Assembly (NCBI RefSeq): GCF_040869045.1
Contig: NW_027137018.1
Span: 62,001-126,000, forward strand
DNA: 64,000 nt
Direction: 5' to 3'
Source: Eurosta solidaginis
Taxonomy: Eukaryota; Arthropoda; Insecta; Diptera; Tephritidae
Under the pieces are notes generated by a model. It was not told the origin of the DNA and searched no databases. It worked only from the letters and a program-made list of their open reading frames with translations. Below are positions 27,101 through 39,640 of the stretch, piece by piece. The position numbers were made by a program, and so were the translations under genes. How positions within the stretch are numbered: the stretch's first letter is position 1; each line of letters starts with the position of its first letter.

Positions 27101-28066
27101 AACAACGTTTGACAACCTTTAAACAATTTTAATAACTATCTCAAAAATTGTCGCTCTGATGCAAACAACTGCTGAGTTATCTACTCAAATTTGTTGAACA
27201 AAACGACTTACGTATTTTAAACATGCTAACCTTTAGCCCGGTAAGCAAATTAAAAAAAAAACGCAATATGTAGGCTACACGAGAACGGAGACGTCGAGTA
27301 ACCAAAACAAATGCGTTAAACAAATTCGTACACGTTATTTATCAATTTAACTCTAGAATTAAAGGATATACAACGAGAAACAACGTTTGACAACCTTTAA
27401 ACAGTTTTAATAACTATCTCAAAAATTGTCGCTCTGATGCAAACAACTGATGAGTTATCTACTTAAATTTGATGAACAAAACGACTTACGTATTTTAAAC
27501 ATGCTAACCTTTAGCCAGGTAAGCAAATTAAAAAAAAACGCAATATGTAGGCTACACGAGAACGGAGACGTCGAGTAACCAAAACAAATGCGTTAAACAA
27601 ATTCGTACACGTTATTTATCAATTTAACTTTAGAATTAAAGGATATACAACGAGAAACAACGTTTGACAACCTTTAAACAGTTTTAATAACTATCTCAAA
27701 AATTATCGCTCTGATGCAAACAACTGATGAGTTATCTACTTAAATATGATGAACAAAACGACTTACGTATTTTAAACATGCTAACCTTTAGCCAGGTAAG
27801 CAAATTAAAAAAAAAACGCAATATGTAGGCTACACGAGAACGGAGACGTCGAGTAACCAAAACAAATGCGTTAAACAAATTCGTACACGTTATTTATCAA
27901 TTTAACTCTAGAATTAAAGGATATACAACGAGAAACAACGTTTGACAACCTTTAAACAGTTTTAATAACTATCTCAAAAATTATCGCTCTGATGCAAACA
28001 ACTGATGAGTTATCTACTTAAATATGATGAACAAAACGACTTACGTATTTTAAACATGCTAACCTT
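24185..28066 (+). repeat. 33-monomer-offset duplication, copy 2 (about 3.9 kb)
   Basis: This is the partner of 15020-18900. Markers are at 24585, about 25247, 25407, 25766, about 25830, about 26569, 26651 and 27169, giving constant offsets of 9165-9166 bp. Private changes include ACATATGCG (near 25920), the shortest A-tract seen (8, near 26698) and AACTTTAGAATT (near 27628, loses XbaI). Limits are set by eye from subtype states. Confidence 0.87.
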
Positions 28067-28299
28067 TAGCCAGGTAAGCAAATTAAAAAAAAAACGCAAT
28101 ATGTAGGCTACACGAGAACGGAGACGTCGAGTAACCAAAACAAATGCGTTAAACAAATTCGTACACGTTATTTATCAATTTAACTCTAGAATTAAAGGAT
28201 ATACAACGAGAAACAACGTTTGACAACCTTTAAACAATTTTAATAACTATCTCAAAAATTATCGCTCTGATGCAAACAACTGATGAGTTATCTACTTAA

Positions 28300-28620
28300 A
28301 TATGATGAACAAAACGACTTACGTATTTTAAACATGCTAACCTTTAGCCAGGTAAGCAAATTAAAAAAAACACGCAATATGTAGGCTACACGAGAACGGA
28401 GACGTCGAGTAACCAAAACAAATGCGTTAAACAAATTCGTACACGTTATTTATCAATTTAACTCTAGAATTAAAGGATATACAACGAGAAACAACGTTTG
28501 ACAACCTTTAAACAGTTTTAATAACTATCTCAAAAATTGTCGCTCTGATGCAAACAACTGATGAGTTATCTACTTGAATTTGATGAACAAAACGACTTAC
28601 GTATTTTAAACATGCTAACC
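28300..28620 (+). repeat. 8-monomer-offset marker unit, copy 1
   Basis: The A-tract is broken by a C (AAAACACGCAATAT at about 28367-28380). The same broken tract recurs 2220 bp on, at 30587-30600. Flanking states (TTATCG/TATGATG/CCAGG before, TTGTCG after) agree for one to two units. Confidence 0.65.
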
Positions 28621-30519
28621 TTTAGCCAGGTAAGCAAATTAAAAAAAAAACGCAGTATGTAGGCTACACGAGAACGGAGACGTCGAGTAACCAAAACAAA
28701 TGCGTTAAACAAATTCGTACACGTTATTTATCAATTTAACTCTAGAATTAAAGGATATACAACGAGAAACAACGTTTGACAACCTTTAAACAATTTTAAT
28801 AACTATCTCAAAAATTGTCGCTCTGATGCAAACAACTGCTGAGTTATCTACTCAAATTTGTTGAACAAAACGACTTACGTATTTTAAACATGCTAACCTT
28901 TAGCCCGGTAAGCAAATTAAAAAAAAAAACGCAATATGTAGGCTACACGAGAACGGAGACGTCGAGTAACCAAAACAAATGCGTTAAACAAATTCGTACA
29001 CGTTATTTATCAATTTAACTCTAGAATTAAAGTATATACAACGAGAAACAACGTTTGACAACCTTTAAACAGTTTTAATAACTATCTCAAAAATTGTTCT
29101 GATGCAAACAACTGATGAGTTATCTACTTAAATTTGATGAACAAAACGACTTACGTATTTTAAACATGCTAACCTTTAGCCAGGTAAGCAAATTAAAAAA
29201 AAACGCAATATGTAGGCTACACGAGAACGGAGACGTCGAGTAACCAAAACAAATGCGTTAAACAAATTCGTACACGTTATTTATCAATTTAACTCTAGAA
29301 TTAAAGGATATACAACGAGAAACAACGTTTGACAACCTTTAAACAGTTTTAATAACTATCTCAAAAATTGTCGCTCTGATGCAAACAACTGATGAGTTAT
29401 CTACTTAAATTTGATGAACAAAACGACTTACGTATTTTAAACATGCTAACCTTTAGCCCGGTAAGCAAATTAAAAAAAAAACGCAATATGTAGGCTACAC
29501 GAGAACGGAGACGTCGAGTAACCAAAACAAATGCGTTAAACAAATTCGTACACGTTATTTATCAATTTAACTCTAGAATTAAAGGATATACAACGAGAAA
29601 CAACGTTTGACAACCTTTAAACAGTTTTAATAACTATCTCAAAAATTATCGCTCTGATGCAAACAACTGATGAGTTATCTACTTAAATATGATGAACAAA
29701 ACGACTTACGTATTTTAAACATGCTAACCTTTAGCCAGGTAAGCAAATTAAAAAAAAAACGCAATATGTAGGCTACACGAGAACGAAGACGTCGAGTAAC
29801 CAAAACAAATGCGTTAAACAAATTCGTACACGTTATTTATCAATTTAACTCTAGGATTAAAGGATATACAACGAGAAACAACGTTTGACAACCTTTAAAC
29901 AGTTTTAATAACTATCTCAAAAATTATCGCTCTGATGCAAACAACTGATGAGTTATCTACTTAAATATGATGAACAAAACGACTTACGTATTTTAAACAT
30001 GCTAACCTTTAGCCAGGTAAGCAAATTAAAAAAAAACGCAATATGTAGGCTACACGAGAACGGAGACGTCGAGTAACCAAAACAAATGCGTTAAACAAAT
30101 TCGTACACGTTATTTATCAATTTAACTCTAGAATTAAAGGATATACAACGAGAAACAACGTTTGACAACCTTTAAACAATTTTAATAACTATCTCAAAAA
30201 TTGTCGCTCTGATGCAAACAACTGATGAGTTATCTACTTAAATTTGATGAACAAAACGACTTACGTATTTTAAACATGCTAACCTTTAGCCCGGTAAGCA
30301 AATTAAAAAAAAAACGCAATATGTAGGCTACACGAGAACGGAGACGTCGAGTAACCAAAACAAATGCGTTAAACAAATTCGTACACGTTATTTATCAATT
30401 TAACTCTAGAATTAAAGGATATACAACGAGAAACAACGTTTGACAACCTTTAAACAGTTTTAATAACTATCTCAAAAATTATCGCTCTGATGCAAACAAC
30501 TGATGAGTTATCTACTTAA

Positions 30520-30840
30520 ATATGATGAACAAAACGACTTACGTATTTTAAACATGCTAACCTTTAGCCAGGTAAGCAAATTAAAAAAAACACGCAATAT
30601 TTAGGCTACACGAGAACGGAGACGTCGAGTAACCAAAACAAATGCGTTAAACAAATTCGTACACGTTATTTATCAATTTAACTCTAGAATTAAAGGATAT
30701 ACAACGAGAAACAACGTTTGACAACCTTTAAACAGTTTTAATAACTATCTCAAAAATTGTCGCTCTGATGCAAACAACTGATGAGTTATCTACTTAAATT
30801 TGATGAACAAAACGACTTACGTATTTTAAACATGCTAACC
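30520..30840 (+). repeat. 8-monomer-offset marker unit, copy 2
   Basis: This is the partner of the unit near 28371, with the same C inside the A-tract. It additionally has ATATTTAGG where others have ATATGTAGG. Confidence 0.65.
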
Positions 30841-32249
30841 TTTAGCCCGGTAAGCAAATTAAAAAAAAAACGCAATATGTAGGCTACACGAGAACGGAGA
30901 CGTCGAGTAACCAAAACAAATACGTTAAACAAATTCGTACACGTTATTTATCAATTTAACTCTAGGATTAAAGGATATACAACGAGAAACAACGTTTGAC
31001 AACCTTTAAACAGTTTTAATAACTATCTCAAAAATTATCGCTCTGATGCAAACAACTGATGAGTTATCTACTTAAATTTGATGAACAAAACGACTTACGT
31101 ATTTTAAACATGCTAACCTTTAGCCAGGTAAGCAAATTAAAAAAAAAAACGCAATATGTAGGCTACACGAGAACGGAGACGTCGAGTAACCAAAACAAAT
31201 GCGTTAAACAAATTCGTACACGTTATTTATCAATTTAACTCTAGAATTAAAGGATATACAACGAGAAACAACGTTTGACAACTTTTAAACAGTTTTAATA
31301 ACTATCTCAAAAATTATCGCTCTGATGCAAACAACTGATGAGTTATCTACTTAAATATGATGAACAAAACGACTTACGTATTTTAAACATGCTAACCTTT
31401 AGCCAGGTAAGCAAATTAAAAAAAAAAACGCAATATGTAGGCTACACGAGAACGGAGACGTCGAGTAACCAAAACAAATACGTTAAACAAATTCGTACAC
31501 GTTATTTATCAATTTAACTCTAGAATTAAAGGATATACAACGAGAAACAACGTTTGACAACCTTTAAACAATTTTAATAACTATCTCAAAAATTGTCGCT
31601 CTGATGCAAACAACTGCTGAGTTATCTACTCAAATTTGTTGAACAAAACGACTTACGTATTTTAAACATGCTAACCTTTAGCCCGGTAAGCAAATTAAAA
31701 AAAAAACGCAATATGTAGGCTATACGAGAACGGAGACGTCGAGTAACCAAAACAAATGCGTTAAACAAATTCGTACACGCTATTTATCAATTTAACTCTA
31801 GAATTAAAGGATATACAACGAGAAACAACGTTTGACAACCTTTAAACAGTTTTAATAACTATCTAAAAAATTATCGCTCTGATGCAAACAACTGATGAGT
31901 TGTCTACTTAAATTTGATGAACAAAACGACTTACGTATTTTAAACATGCTAACCTTTAGCCCGGTAAGCAAATTAAAAAAAAAAAACGCAATATGTAGGC
32001 TACACGAGAACGGAGACGTCGAGTAACCAAAACAAATGCGTTAAACAAATTCGTACACGTTACTTATCAATTTAACTCTAGAATTAAAGGATATACAACG
32101 AGAAACAACGTTTGACAACCTTTAAACAGTTTTAATAACTATCTCAAAAATTATCGCTCTGATGCAAACAACTGATGAGTTATCTACTTAAATATGATGA
32201 ACAAAACGACTTACGTATTTTAAACATGCTAACCTTTAGCCAGGTAAGC

Positions 32250-32800
32250 AAATTAAAAAAAAACGCAATATGTAGGCTACACGAGAACGGAGACGTCGAG
32301 TAACCAAAACAAATGCGTTAAACAAATTCGTACACGTTATTTATCAATTTAACTCTAGAATTAAAGGATATACAACGAGAAACAACGTTTGACAACCTTT
32401 AAACAATTTTAATAACTATCTCAAAAATTGTCGCTCTGATGCAAACAACTGATGAGTTATCTACTTAAATTTGATGAACAAAACGACTTACGTATTTTAA
32501 ACATGCTAACCTTTAGCCCGGTAAGCAAATTAAAAAAAAAAACGCAATATGTAGGCTACACGAGAACGGAGACGTCGAGTAACCAAAACAAATGCGTTAA
32601 ACAAATTCGTACACGTTATTTATCAATTTAACTCTAGAATTAAAGGATATACAATGAGAAACAACGTTTGACAACCTTTAAACAGTTTTAATAACTATCT
32701 CAAAAATTGTCGCTCTGATGCAAACAACTGATGAGTTATCTACTTAAATTTGATGAACAAAACGACTTACGTATTTTAAACATGCTAACCTTTAGCCAGG
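32250..32800 (+). repeat. 31-monomer-offset duplication, copy 2 (about 2 units)
   Basis: This is the partner of 23630-24180, with CAATGAGAAAC near 32652 and the same order of subtype states around it. A-tract lengths differ (9 and 11 here). Confidence 0.7.
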
Positions 32801-33355
32801 TAAGCAAATTAAAAAAAAAACGCAATATGTAGGCTACACGAGAACGGAGACGTCGAGTAACCAAAACAAATGCGTTAAACAAACTCGTACACGTTATTTA
32901 TCAATTTAACTCTAGAATTAAAGGATATACAACGAGAAACAACGTTTGACAACCTTTAAACAGTTTTAATAACTATCTCAAAAATTGTCGCTCTGATGCA
33001 AACAACTGATGAGTTATCTACTTAAATTTGATGAACAAAACGACTTACGTATTTTAAACATGCTAACCTTTAGCCCGGTAAGCAAATTAAAAAAAAAACG
33101 CAATATGTAGGCTACACGAGAACGGAGACGTCGAGTAACCAAAACAAATGCGTTAAACAAATTCGTACACGTTATTTATCAATTTAACTCTAGAATTAAA
33201 GGATATACAACGAGAAACAACGTTTGACAACTTTTAAACAGTTTTAATAACTATCTCAAAAATTATCGCTCTGATGCAAACAACTGATGAGTTATCTACT
33301 TAAATTTGATGAACAAAACGACTTACGTATTTTAAACATGCTAACCTTTAGCCAG

Positions 33356-33409
33356 GTAAGCAAATTAAAAAAAAACGCAATATGTAGGCTACACGAGAAC
33401 GGAGACGTC
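33356..33409 (+). repeat. Truncated last + monomer (54 bp)
   Basis: This is the final unit of the left arm. It runs from GTAAGC through a 9-A tract to GGAGACGTC and stops, where every other unit continues GAGTAACC. It defines the left side of the orientation switch. Confidence 0.95.
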
Positions 33410-33420
33410 ATATTTAAGTA
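33404..33420. other. Orientation-switch junction
   Basis: The left arm ends ...GAGACGTC and the right arm begins with the reverse complement of ...CTTAAATATGA. The bases TC (33408-33409) fit both sides, a 2-bp microhomology. On the left side the monomer is cut at unit position about 55. On the right side it is cut at about 232 and read backward. No extra or foreign bases are present. Such joints are known from microhomology-mediated inversion or fold-back repair. A misassembly inside a repeat is the main alternative. Confidence 0.93.
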
Positions 33421-33584
33421 GATAACTCATCAGTTGTTTGCATCAGAGCGATAATTTTTGAGATAGTTATTAAAACTGTTTAAAGGTTGTCAAACGTTGT
33501 TTCTCGTTGTATATCCTTTAATTCTAGAGTTAAATTGATAAATAACGTGTACGAATTTGTTTAACGCATTTGTTTTGGTTACTC
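33410..33584. other. Asymmetric centre of the inverted repeat (about 175 bp)
   Basis: The left arm's last bases (GAGAACGGAGACGTC) find their reverse complement beginning at 33585 (GACGTCTCCGTTCTC). Bases 33410-33584 therefore have no partner across the joint and form the loop of the inverted repeat. They are ordinary satellite: the part of the monomer between GACGTC and TATGA, inverted. Confidence 0.88.
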
Positions 33585-36500
33585 GACGTCTCCGTTCTCG
33601 TGTAGCCTACATATTGCGTTTTTTTTTTTTAATTTGCTTACCTGGCTAAAGGTTAGCATGTTTAAAATACGTAAGTCGTTTTGTTCATCAAATTTAAGTA
33701 GATAACTCATCAGTTGTTTGCATCAGAGCGATAATTTTTGAGATAGTTATTAAAACTGTTTAAAAGTTGTCAAACGTTGTTTCTCGTTGTATATCCTTTA
33801 ATTCTAGAGTTAAATTGATAAATAACGTGTACGAATTTGTTTAACGCATTTGTTTTGGTTACTCGACGTCTCCGTTCTCGTGTAGCCTACATATTGCGTT
33901 TTTTTTTTTAATTTGCTTACCGGGCTAAAGGTTAGCATGTTTAAAATACGTAAGTCGTTTTGTTCATCATATTTAAGTAGATAACTCATCAGTTGTTTGC
34001 ATCAGAGCGATAATTTTTGAGATAGTTATTAAAACTGTTTAAAGGTTGTCAAACGTTGTTTCTCGTTGTATATCCTTTAATTCTAGAGTTAAATTTATTA
34101 ATAACGTGTACGAATTTGTTTAACGCATTTGTTTTGGTTACTCGACGTCTCCGTTCTCGTGTAGCCTACATATTGCGTTTTTTTTTTTAATTTGCTTACC
34201 TGGCTAAAGGTTAGCATGTTTAAAATACGTAAGTCGTTTTGTTCATCATATTTAAGTAGATAACTCATCAGTTGTTTGCATCAGAGCGACAATTTTTGAG
34301 ATAGTTATTAAAACTGTTTAAAGGTTGTCAAACGTTGTTTCTCGTTGTATATCCTTTAATTCTAGAGTTAAATTGATAAATAACGTGTACGAATTTGTTT
34401 AACGCATTTGTTTTGGTTACTCGACGTCTCCGTTCTCGTGTAGCCTACATATTGCGTTTTTTTTTTAATTTGCTTACCTGGCTAAAGGTTAGCATGTTTA
34501 AAATACGTAAGTCGTTTTGTTCATCATATTTAAGTAGATAACTCATCAGTTGTTTGCATCAGAGCGATAATTTTTGAGATAGTTATTAAAACTGTTTAAA
34601 GGTTGTCAAACGTTGTTTCTCGTTGTATATCCTTTAATTCTAGAGTTAAATTGATAAATAACGTGTACGAATTTGTTTAACGCATTTGTTTTGGTTACTC
34701 GACGTCTCCGTTCTCGTGTAGCCTACATATTGCGTTTTTTTTTTAATTTGCTTACCGGGCTAAAGGTTAGCATGTTTAAAATACGTAAGTCGTTTTGTTC
34801 ATCAAATTTAAGTAGATAACTCATCAGTTGTTTGCATCAGAGCGACAATTTTTGAGATAGTTATTAAAATTGTTTAAAGGTTGTCAAACGTTGTTTCTCG
34901 TTGTATATCCTTTAATTCTAGAGTTAAATTGATAAATAACGTGTACGAATTTGTTTAACGCATTTGCTTTGGTTACTCGACGTCTCCGTTCTCGTGTAGC
35001 CTACATATTGCGTTTTTTTTTTAATTTGCTTACCTGGCTAAAGGTTAGCATGTTTAAAATACGTAAGTCGTTTTGTTCATCAAATTTAAGTAGATAACTC
35101 ATCAGTTGTTTGCATCAGAGCGACAATTTTTGAGATAGTTATTAAAACTGTTTAAAGGTTGTCAAACGTTGTTTCTCGTTGTATATCCTTTAATCCTAGA
35201 GTTAAATTGATAAATAACGTGTACGAATTTGTTTAACGCATTTGTTTTGGTTACTCGACGTCTCCGTTCTCGTATAGCCTACATATTGCATTTTTTTTTT
35301 AATTTGCTTACCTGGCTAAAGGTTAGCATGTTTAAAATACGTAAGTCGTTTTGTTCAACAAACTTGAGTAGATAACTCATCAGTTGTTTGCATCAGAGCG
35401 ATAATTTTTGAGATAGTTATTAAAACTGTTTAAAGGTTGTCAAACGTTGTTTCTCGTTGTATATCCTTTAATTCTAGAGTTAAATTGATAAATAACGTGT
35501 ACGAATTTGTTTAACGCATTTGTTTTGGTTACTCGACGTCTCCGTTCTCGTGTAGCCTACATATTGCGTTTTTTTTTTTAATTTGCTTACCGGGCTAAAG
35601 GTTAGCATGCTTAAAATACGTAAGTCGTTTTGTTCATCATATTTAAGTAGATAACTCATCAGTTGTTTGCATCAGAGCGATAATTTTTGAGATAGTTATT
35701 AAAACTGTTTAAAGGTTGTCAAACGTTGTTTCTCGTTGTATATCCTTTAATTCTAGAGTTAAATTGATAAATAACGTGTACGAATTTGTTTAACGCATTT
35801 GTTTTGGTTACTCGACGTCTCCGTTCTCGTGTAGCCTACATATTGCGTTTTTTTTTTTAATTTGCTTACCGGGCTAAAGGTTAGCATGCTTAAAATACGT
35901 AAGTCGTTTTGTTCATCATATTTAAGTAGATAACTCATCAGTTGTTTGCATCAGAGCGACAATTTTTGAGATAGTTATTAAAACTGTTTAAAGGTTGTCA
36001 AACGTTGTTTCTCGTTGTATATCCTTTAATTCTAGAGTTAAATTGATAAATAACGTGTACGAATTTGTTTAGCGCATTTGTTTTGGTTACTCGACGTCTC
36101 CGTTCTCGTGTAGCCTACATATTGCGTTTTTTTTTTTTAATTTGCTTACCTGGCTAAAGGTTAGCATGTTTAAAATACGTAAGTCGTTTTGTTCATCATA
36201 TTTAAGTAGATAACTCATCAGTTGTTTGCATCAGAGCGATAATTTTTGAGATAGTTATTAAAACTGTTTAAAGGTTGTCAAACGTTGTTTCTCGTTGTAT
36301 ATCCTTTAATTCTAGAGTTAAATTGATAAATAACGTGTACGAATTTGTTTAACGCATTTGTTTTGGTTACTCGACGTCTCCGTTCTCGTGTAGCCTACAT
36401 ATTGCGTTTTTTTTTTAATTTGCTTACCGGGCTAAAGGTTAGCATGTTTAAAATACGTAAGTCGTTTTGTTCATCAAATTTAAGTAGATAACTCATCAGT

Positions 36501-38089
36501 TGTTTGCATCAGAGCGATAATTTTTGAGATAGTTATTAAAACTGTTTAAAAGTTGTCAAACGTTGTTTCTCGTTGTATATCCTTTAATTCTAGAGTTAAA
36601 TTGATAAATAACGTGTACGAATTTGTTTAACGCATTTGTTTTGGTTACTCGACGTCTCCGTTCTCGTGTAGCCTACATATTGCGTTTTTTTTTTTAATTT
36701 GCTTACCTGGCTAAAGGTTAGCATGTTTAAAATACGTAAGTCGTTTTGTTCATCATATTTAAGTAGATAACTCATCAGTTGTTTGCATCAGAGCGATAAT
36801 TTTTGAGATAGTTATTAAAACTGTTTAAAGGTTGTCAAACGTTGTTTCTCGTTGTATATCCTTTAATTCTAGAGTTAAATTGATAAATAACGTGTACGAA
36901 TTTGTTTAACGCATTTGTTTTGGTTACTCGACGTCTCCGTTCTCGTGTAGCCTACATATTGCGTTTTTTTTTTAATTTGCTTACCGGGCTAAAGGTTAGC
37001 ATGTTTAAAATACGTAAGTCGTTTTGTTCATCATATTTAAGTAGATAACTCATCAGTTGTTTGCATCAGAGCGATAATTTTTGAGATAGTTATTAAAACT
37101 GTTTAAAGGTTGTCAAACGTTGTTTCTCGTTGTATATCCTTTAATTCTAGAGTTAAATTGATAAATAACGTGTACGAATTTGTTTAACGCATTTGTTTTG
37201 GTTACTCGACGTCTCCGTTCTCGTGTAGCCTACATATTGCGTTTTTTTTTTAATTTGCTTACCGGGCTAAAGGTTAGCATGTTTAAAATACGTAAGTCGT
37301 TTTGTTCATCAAATTTAAGTAGATAACTCATCAGTTGTTTGCATCAGAGCGATAATTTTTGAGATAGTTATTAAAACTGTTTAAAAGTTGTCAAACGTTG
37401 TTTCTCGTTGTATATCCTTTAATTCTAGAGTTAAATTGATAAATAACGTGTACGAATTTGTTTAACGCATTTGTTTTGGTTACTCGACGTCTCCGTTCTC
37501 GTGTAGCCTACATATTGCGTTTTTTTTTTAATTTGCTTACCTGGCTAAAGGTTAGCATGTTTAAAATACGTAAGTCGTTTTGTTCATCATATTTAAGTAG
37601 ATAACTCATCAGTTGTTTGCATCAGAGCGATAATTTTTGAGATAGTTATTAAAACTGTTTAAAGGTTGTCCAACGTTGTTTCTCGTTGTATATCCTTTAA
37701 TTCTAGAGTTAAATTGATAAATAACGTGTACGAATTTGTTTAACGCATTTGTTTTGGTTACTCGACGTCTCCGTTCTCGTGTAGCCTACATATTGCGTTT
37801 TTTTTTAATTTGCTTACCGGGCTAAAGGTTAGCATGTTTAAAATACGTAAGTCGTTTTGTTCATCATATTTAAGTAGATAACTCATCAGTTGTTTGCATC
37901 AGAGCGATAATTTTTGAGATAGTTATTAAAACTGTTTAAAGGTTGTCAAACGTTGTTTCTAGTTGTATATCCTTTAATTCTAGAGTTAAATTGATAAATA
38001 ACGTGTACGAATTTGTTTAACGCATTTGTTTTGGTTACTCGACGTCTCCGTTCTCGTGTAGCCTACATATTGCGTTTTTTTTTTAATTT

Positions 38090-39640
38090 GCTTACCTGGC
38101 TAAAGGTTAGCATGTTTAAAATACGTAAGTCGTTTTGTTCATCAAATTTAAGTAGATAACTCATCAGTTGTTTGCATCAGAGCGACAATTTTTGAGATAG
38201 TTATTAAAACTGTTTAAAGGTTGTCAAACGTTGTTTCTCGTTGTATATCCTTTAATTCTAGAGTTAAATTGATAAATAACGTGTACGAATTTGTTTAACG
38301 CATTTGTTTTGGTTACTCGACGTCTCCGTTCTCGTGTAGCCTACATATTGCGTTTTTTTTTAATTTGCTTACCTGGCTAAAGGTTAGCATGTTTAAAATA
38401 CGTAAGTCGTTTTGTTCATCAAATTTAAGTAGATAACTCATCAGTTGTTTGCATCAGAGCGATAATTTTTGAGATAGTTATTAAAATTGTTTAAAGGTTG
38501 TCAAACGTTGTTTCTCGTTGTATATCCTTTAATTCTAGAGTTAAATTGATAAATAACGTGTACGAATTTGTTTAACGCATTTGTTTTGGTTACTCGACGT
38601 CTCCGTTCTCGTGTAGCCTACATATTGCGTTTTTTTTTTAATTTGCTTACCGGGCTAAAGGTTAGCATGTTTAAAATACGTAAGTCGTTTTGTTCATCAA
38701 ATTTAAGTAGATAACTCATCAGTTGTTTGCATCAGAGCGATAATTTTTGAGATAGTTATTAAAATTGTTTAAAGGTTGTCAAACGTTGTTTCTCGTTGTA
38801 TATCCTTTAATTCTAGAGTTAAATTGATAAATAACGTGTACGAATTTGTTTAACGCATTTGTTTTGGTTACTCGACGTCTCCGTTCTCGTGTAGCCTACA
38901 TATTGCGTTTTTTTTTTAATTTGCTTACCGGGCTAAAGGTTAGCATGTTTAAAATACGTAAGTCGTTTTGTTCATCAAATTTAAGTAGATAACTCATCAG
39001 TTGTTTGCATCAGAGCGACAATTTTTGAGATAGTTATTAAAACTGTTTAAAGGTTGTCAAACGTTGTTTCTCGTTGTATATCCTTTAATTCTAGAGTTAA
39101 ATTGATAAATAACGTGTACGAATTTGTTTAACGCATTTGTTTTGGTTACTCGACGTCTCCGTTCTCGTGTAGCCTACATATTGCGTTTTTTTTTTAATTT
39201 GCTTACCGGGCTAAAGGTTTTTTAATTTGCTTACCGGGCTAAAGGTTAGCATGTTTAAAATACGTAAGTCGTTTTGTTCATCATATTTAAGTAGATAACT
39301 CATCAGTTGTTTGCATCAGAGCGATAATTTTTGAGATAGTTATTAAAACTGTTTAAAGGTTGTCAAACGTTGTTTCTCGTTGTATATCCTTTAATCCTAG
39401 AGTTAAATTGATAAATAACGTGTACGAATTTGTTTAACGTATTTGTTTTGGTTACTCGACGTCTCCGTTCTCGTGTAGCCTACATATTGCGTTTTTTTTT
39501 TAATTTGCTTACCGGGCTAAAGGTTAGCATGTTTAAAATACGTAAGTCGTTTTGTTCATCAAATTTAAGTAGATAACTCATCAGTTGTTTGCATCAGAGC
39601 GATAATTTTTGAGATAGTTATTAAAACTGTTTAAAGGTTG
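38090..39640 (-). repeat. Right-arm multi-copy segment, copy C
   Basis: The ordered states are CTGGC, CTGGC, CGGGC, CGGGC, CGGGC, with two AAAATTGTTT units (near 38485 and 38762), then a TATTT unit with AATCCTAGAG (near 39392) and TTAACGTATTTG (39436). The same series is found 11 monomers later (3058 bp) at 41150-42600 and 32 monomers later (8898 bp). Only this copy carries the 28-bp duplication at 39192. Confidence 0.8.
39192..39247 (-). repeat. 28-bp internal tandem duplication
   Basis: The run TTTTAATTTGCTTACCGGGC with CTAAAGGTT after it is present twice in direct succession (GCTTAC at 39201 and at 39229), making this unit 28 bp longer than usual. No other unit that I saw has it. Slippage or a short unequal exchange between T-tract-proximal sequences would explain it. 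Confidence 0.93.

Larger units (their letters stand above)
1..33409 (+). repeat. Satellite array, left arm (about 120 tandem 278-bp monomers)
   Basis: The whole block is a head-to-tail tandem repeat. Successive GTAAGC landmarks fall at 3, 281, 559, 832 and 1110, giving spacings of 278, 278, 273 and 278, and this continues to 33356. Units differ by a few substitutions and by the length of an A-tract (usually 10, range 8 to 12). No unique sequence, transposon or gene interrupts it. The consensus is 32% GC and carries one site each for XbaI (TCTAGA), AatII (GACGTC) and SnaBI (TACGTA), so digests should give a 278-bp ladder. Subtypes are interspersed, and several long stretches are duplicated within the arm. 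The biological role is not visible in the sequence. A heterochromatic satellite is inferred from size, uniformity and lack of genes. The array continues beyond the left edge. Confidence 0.98.
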
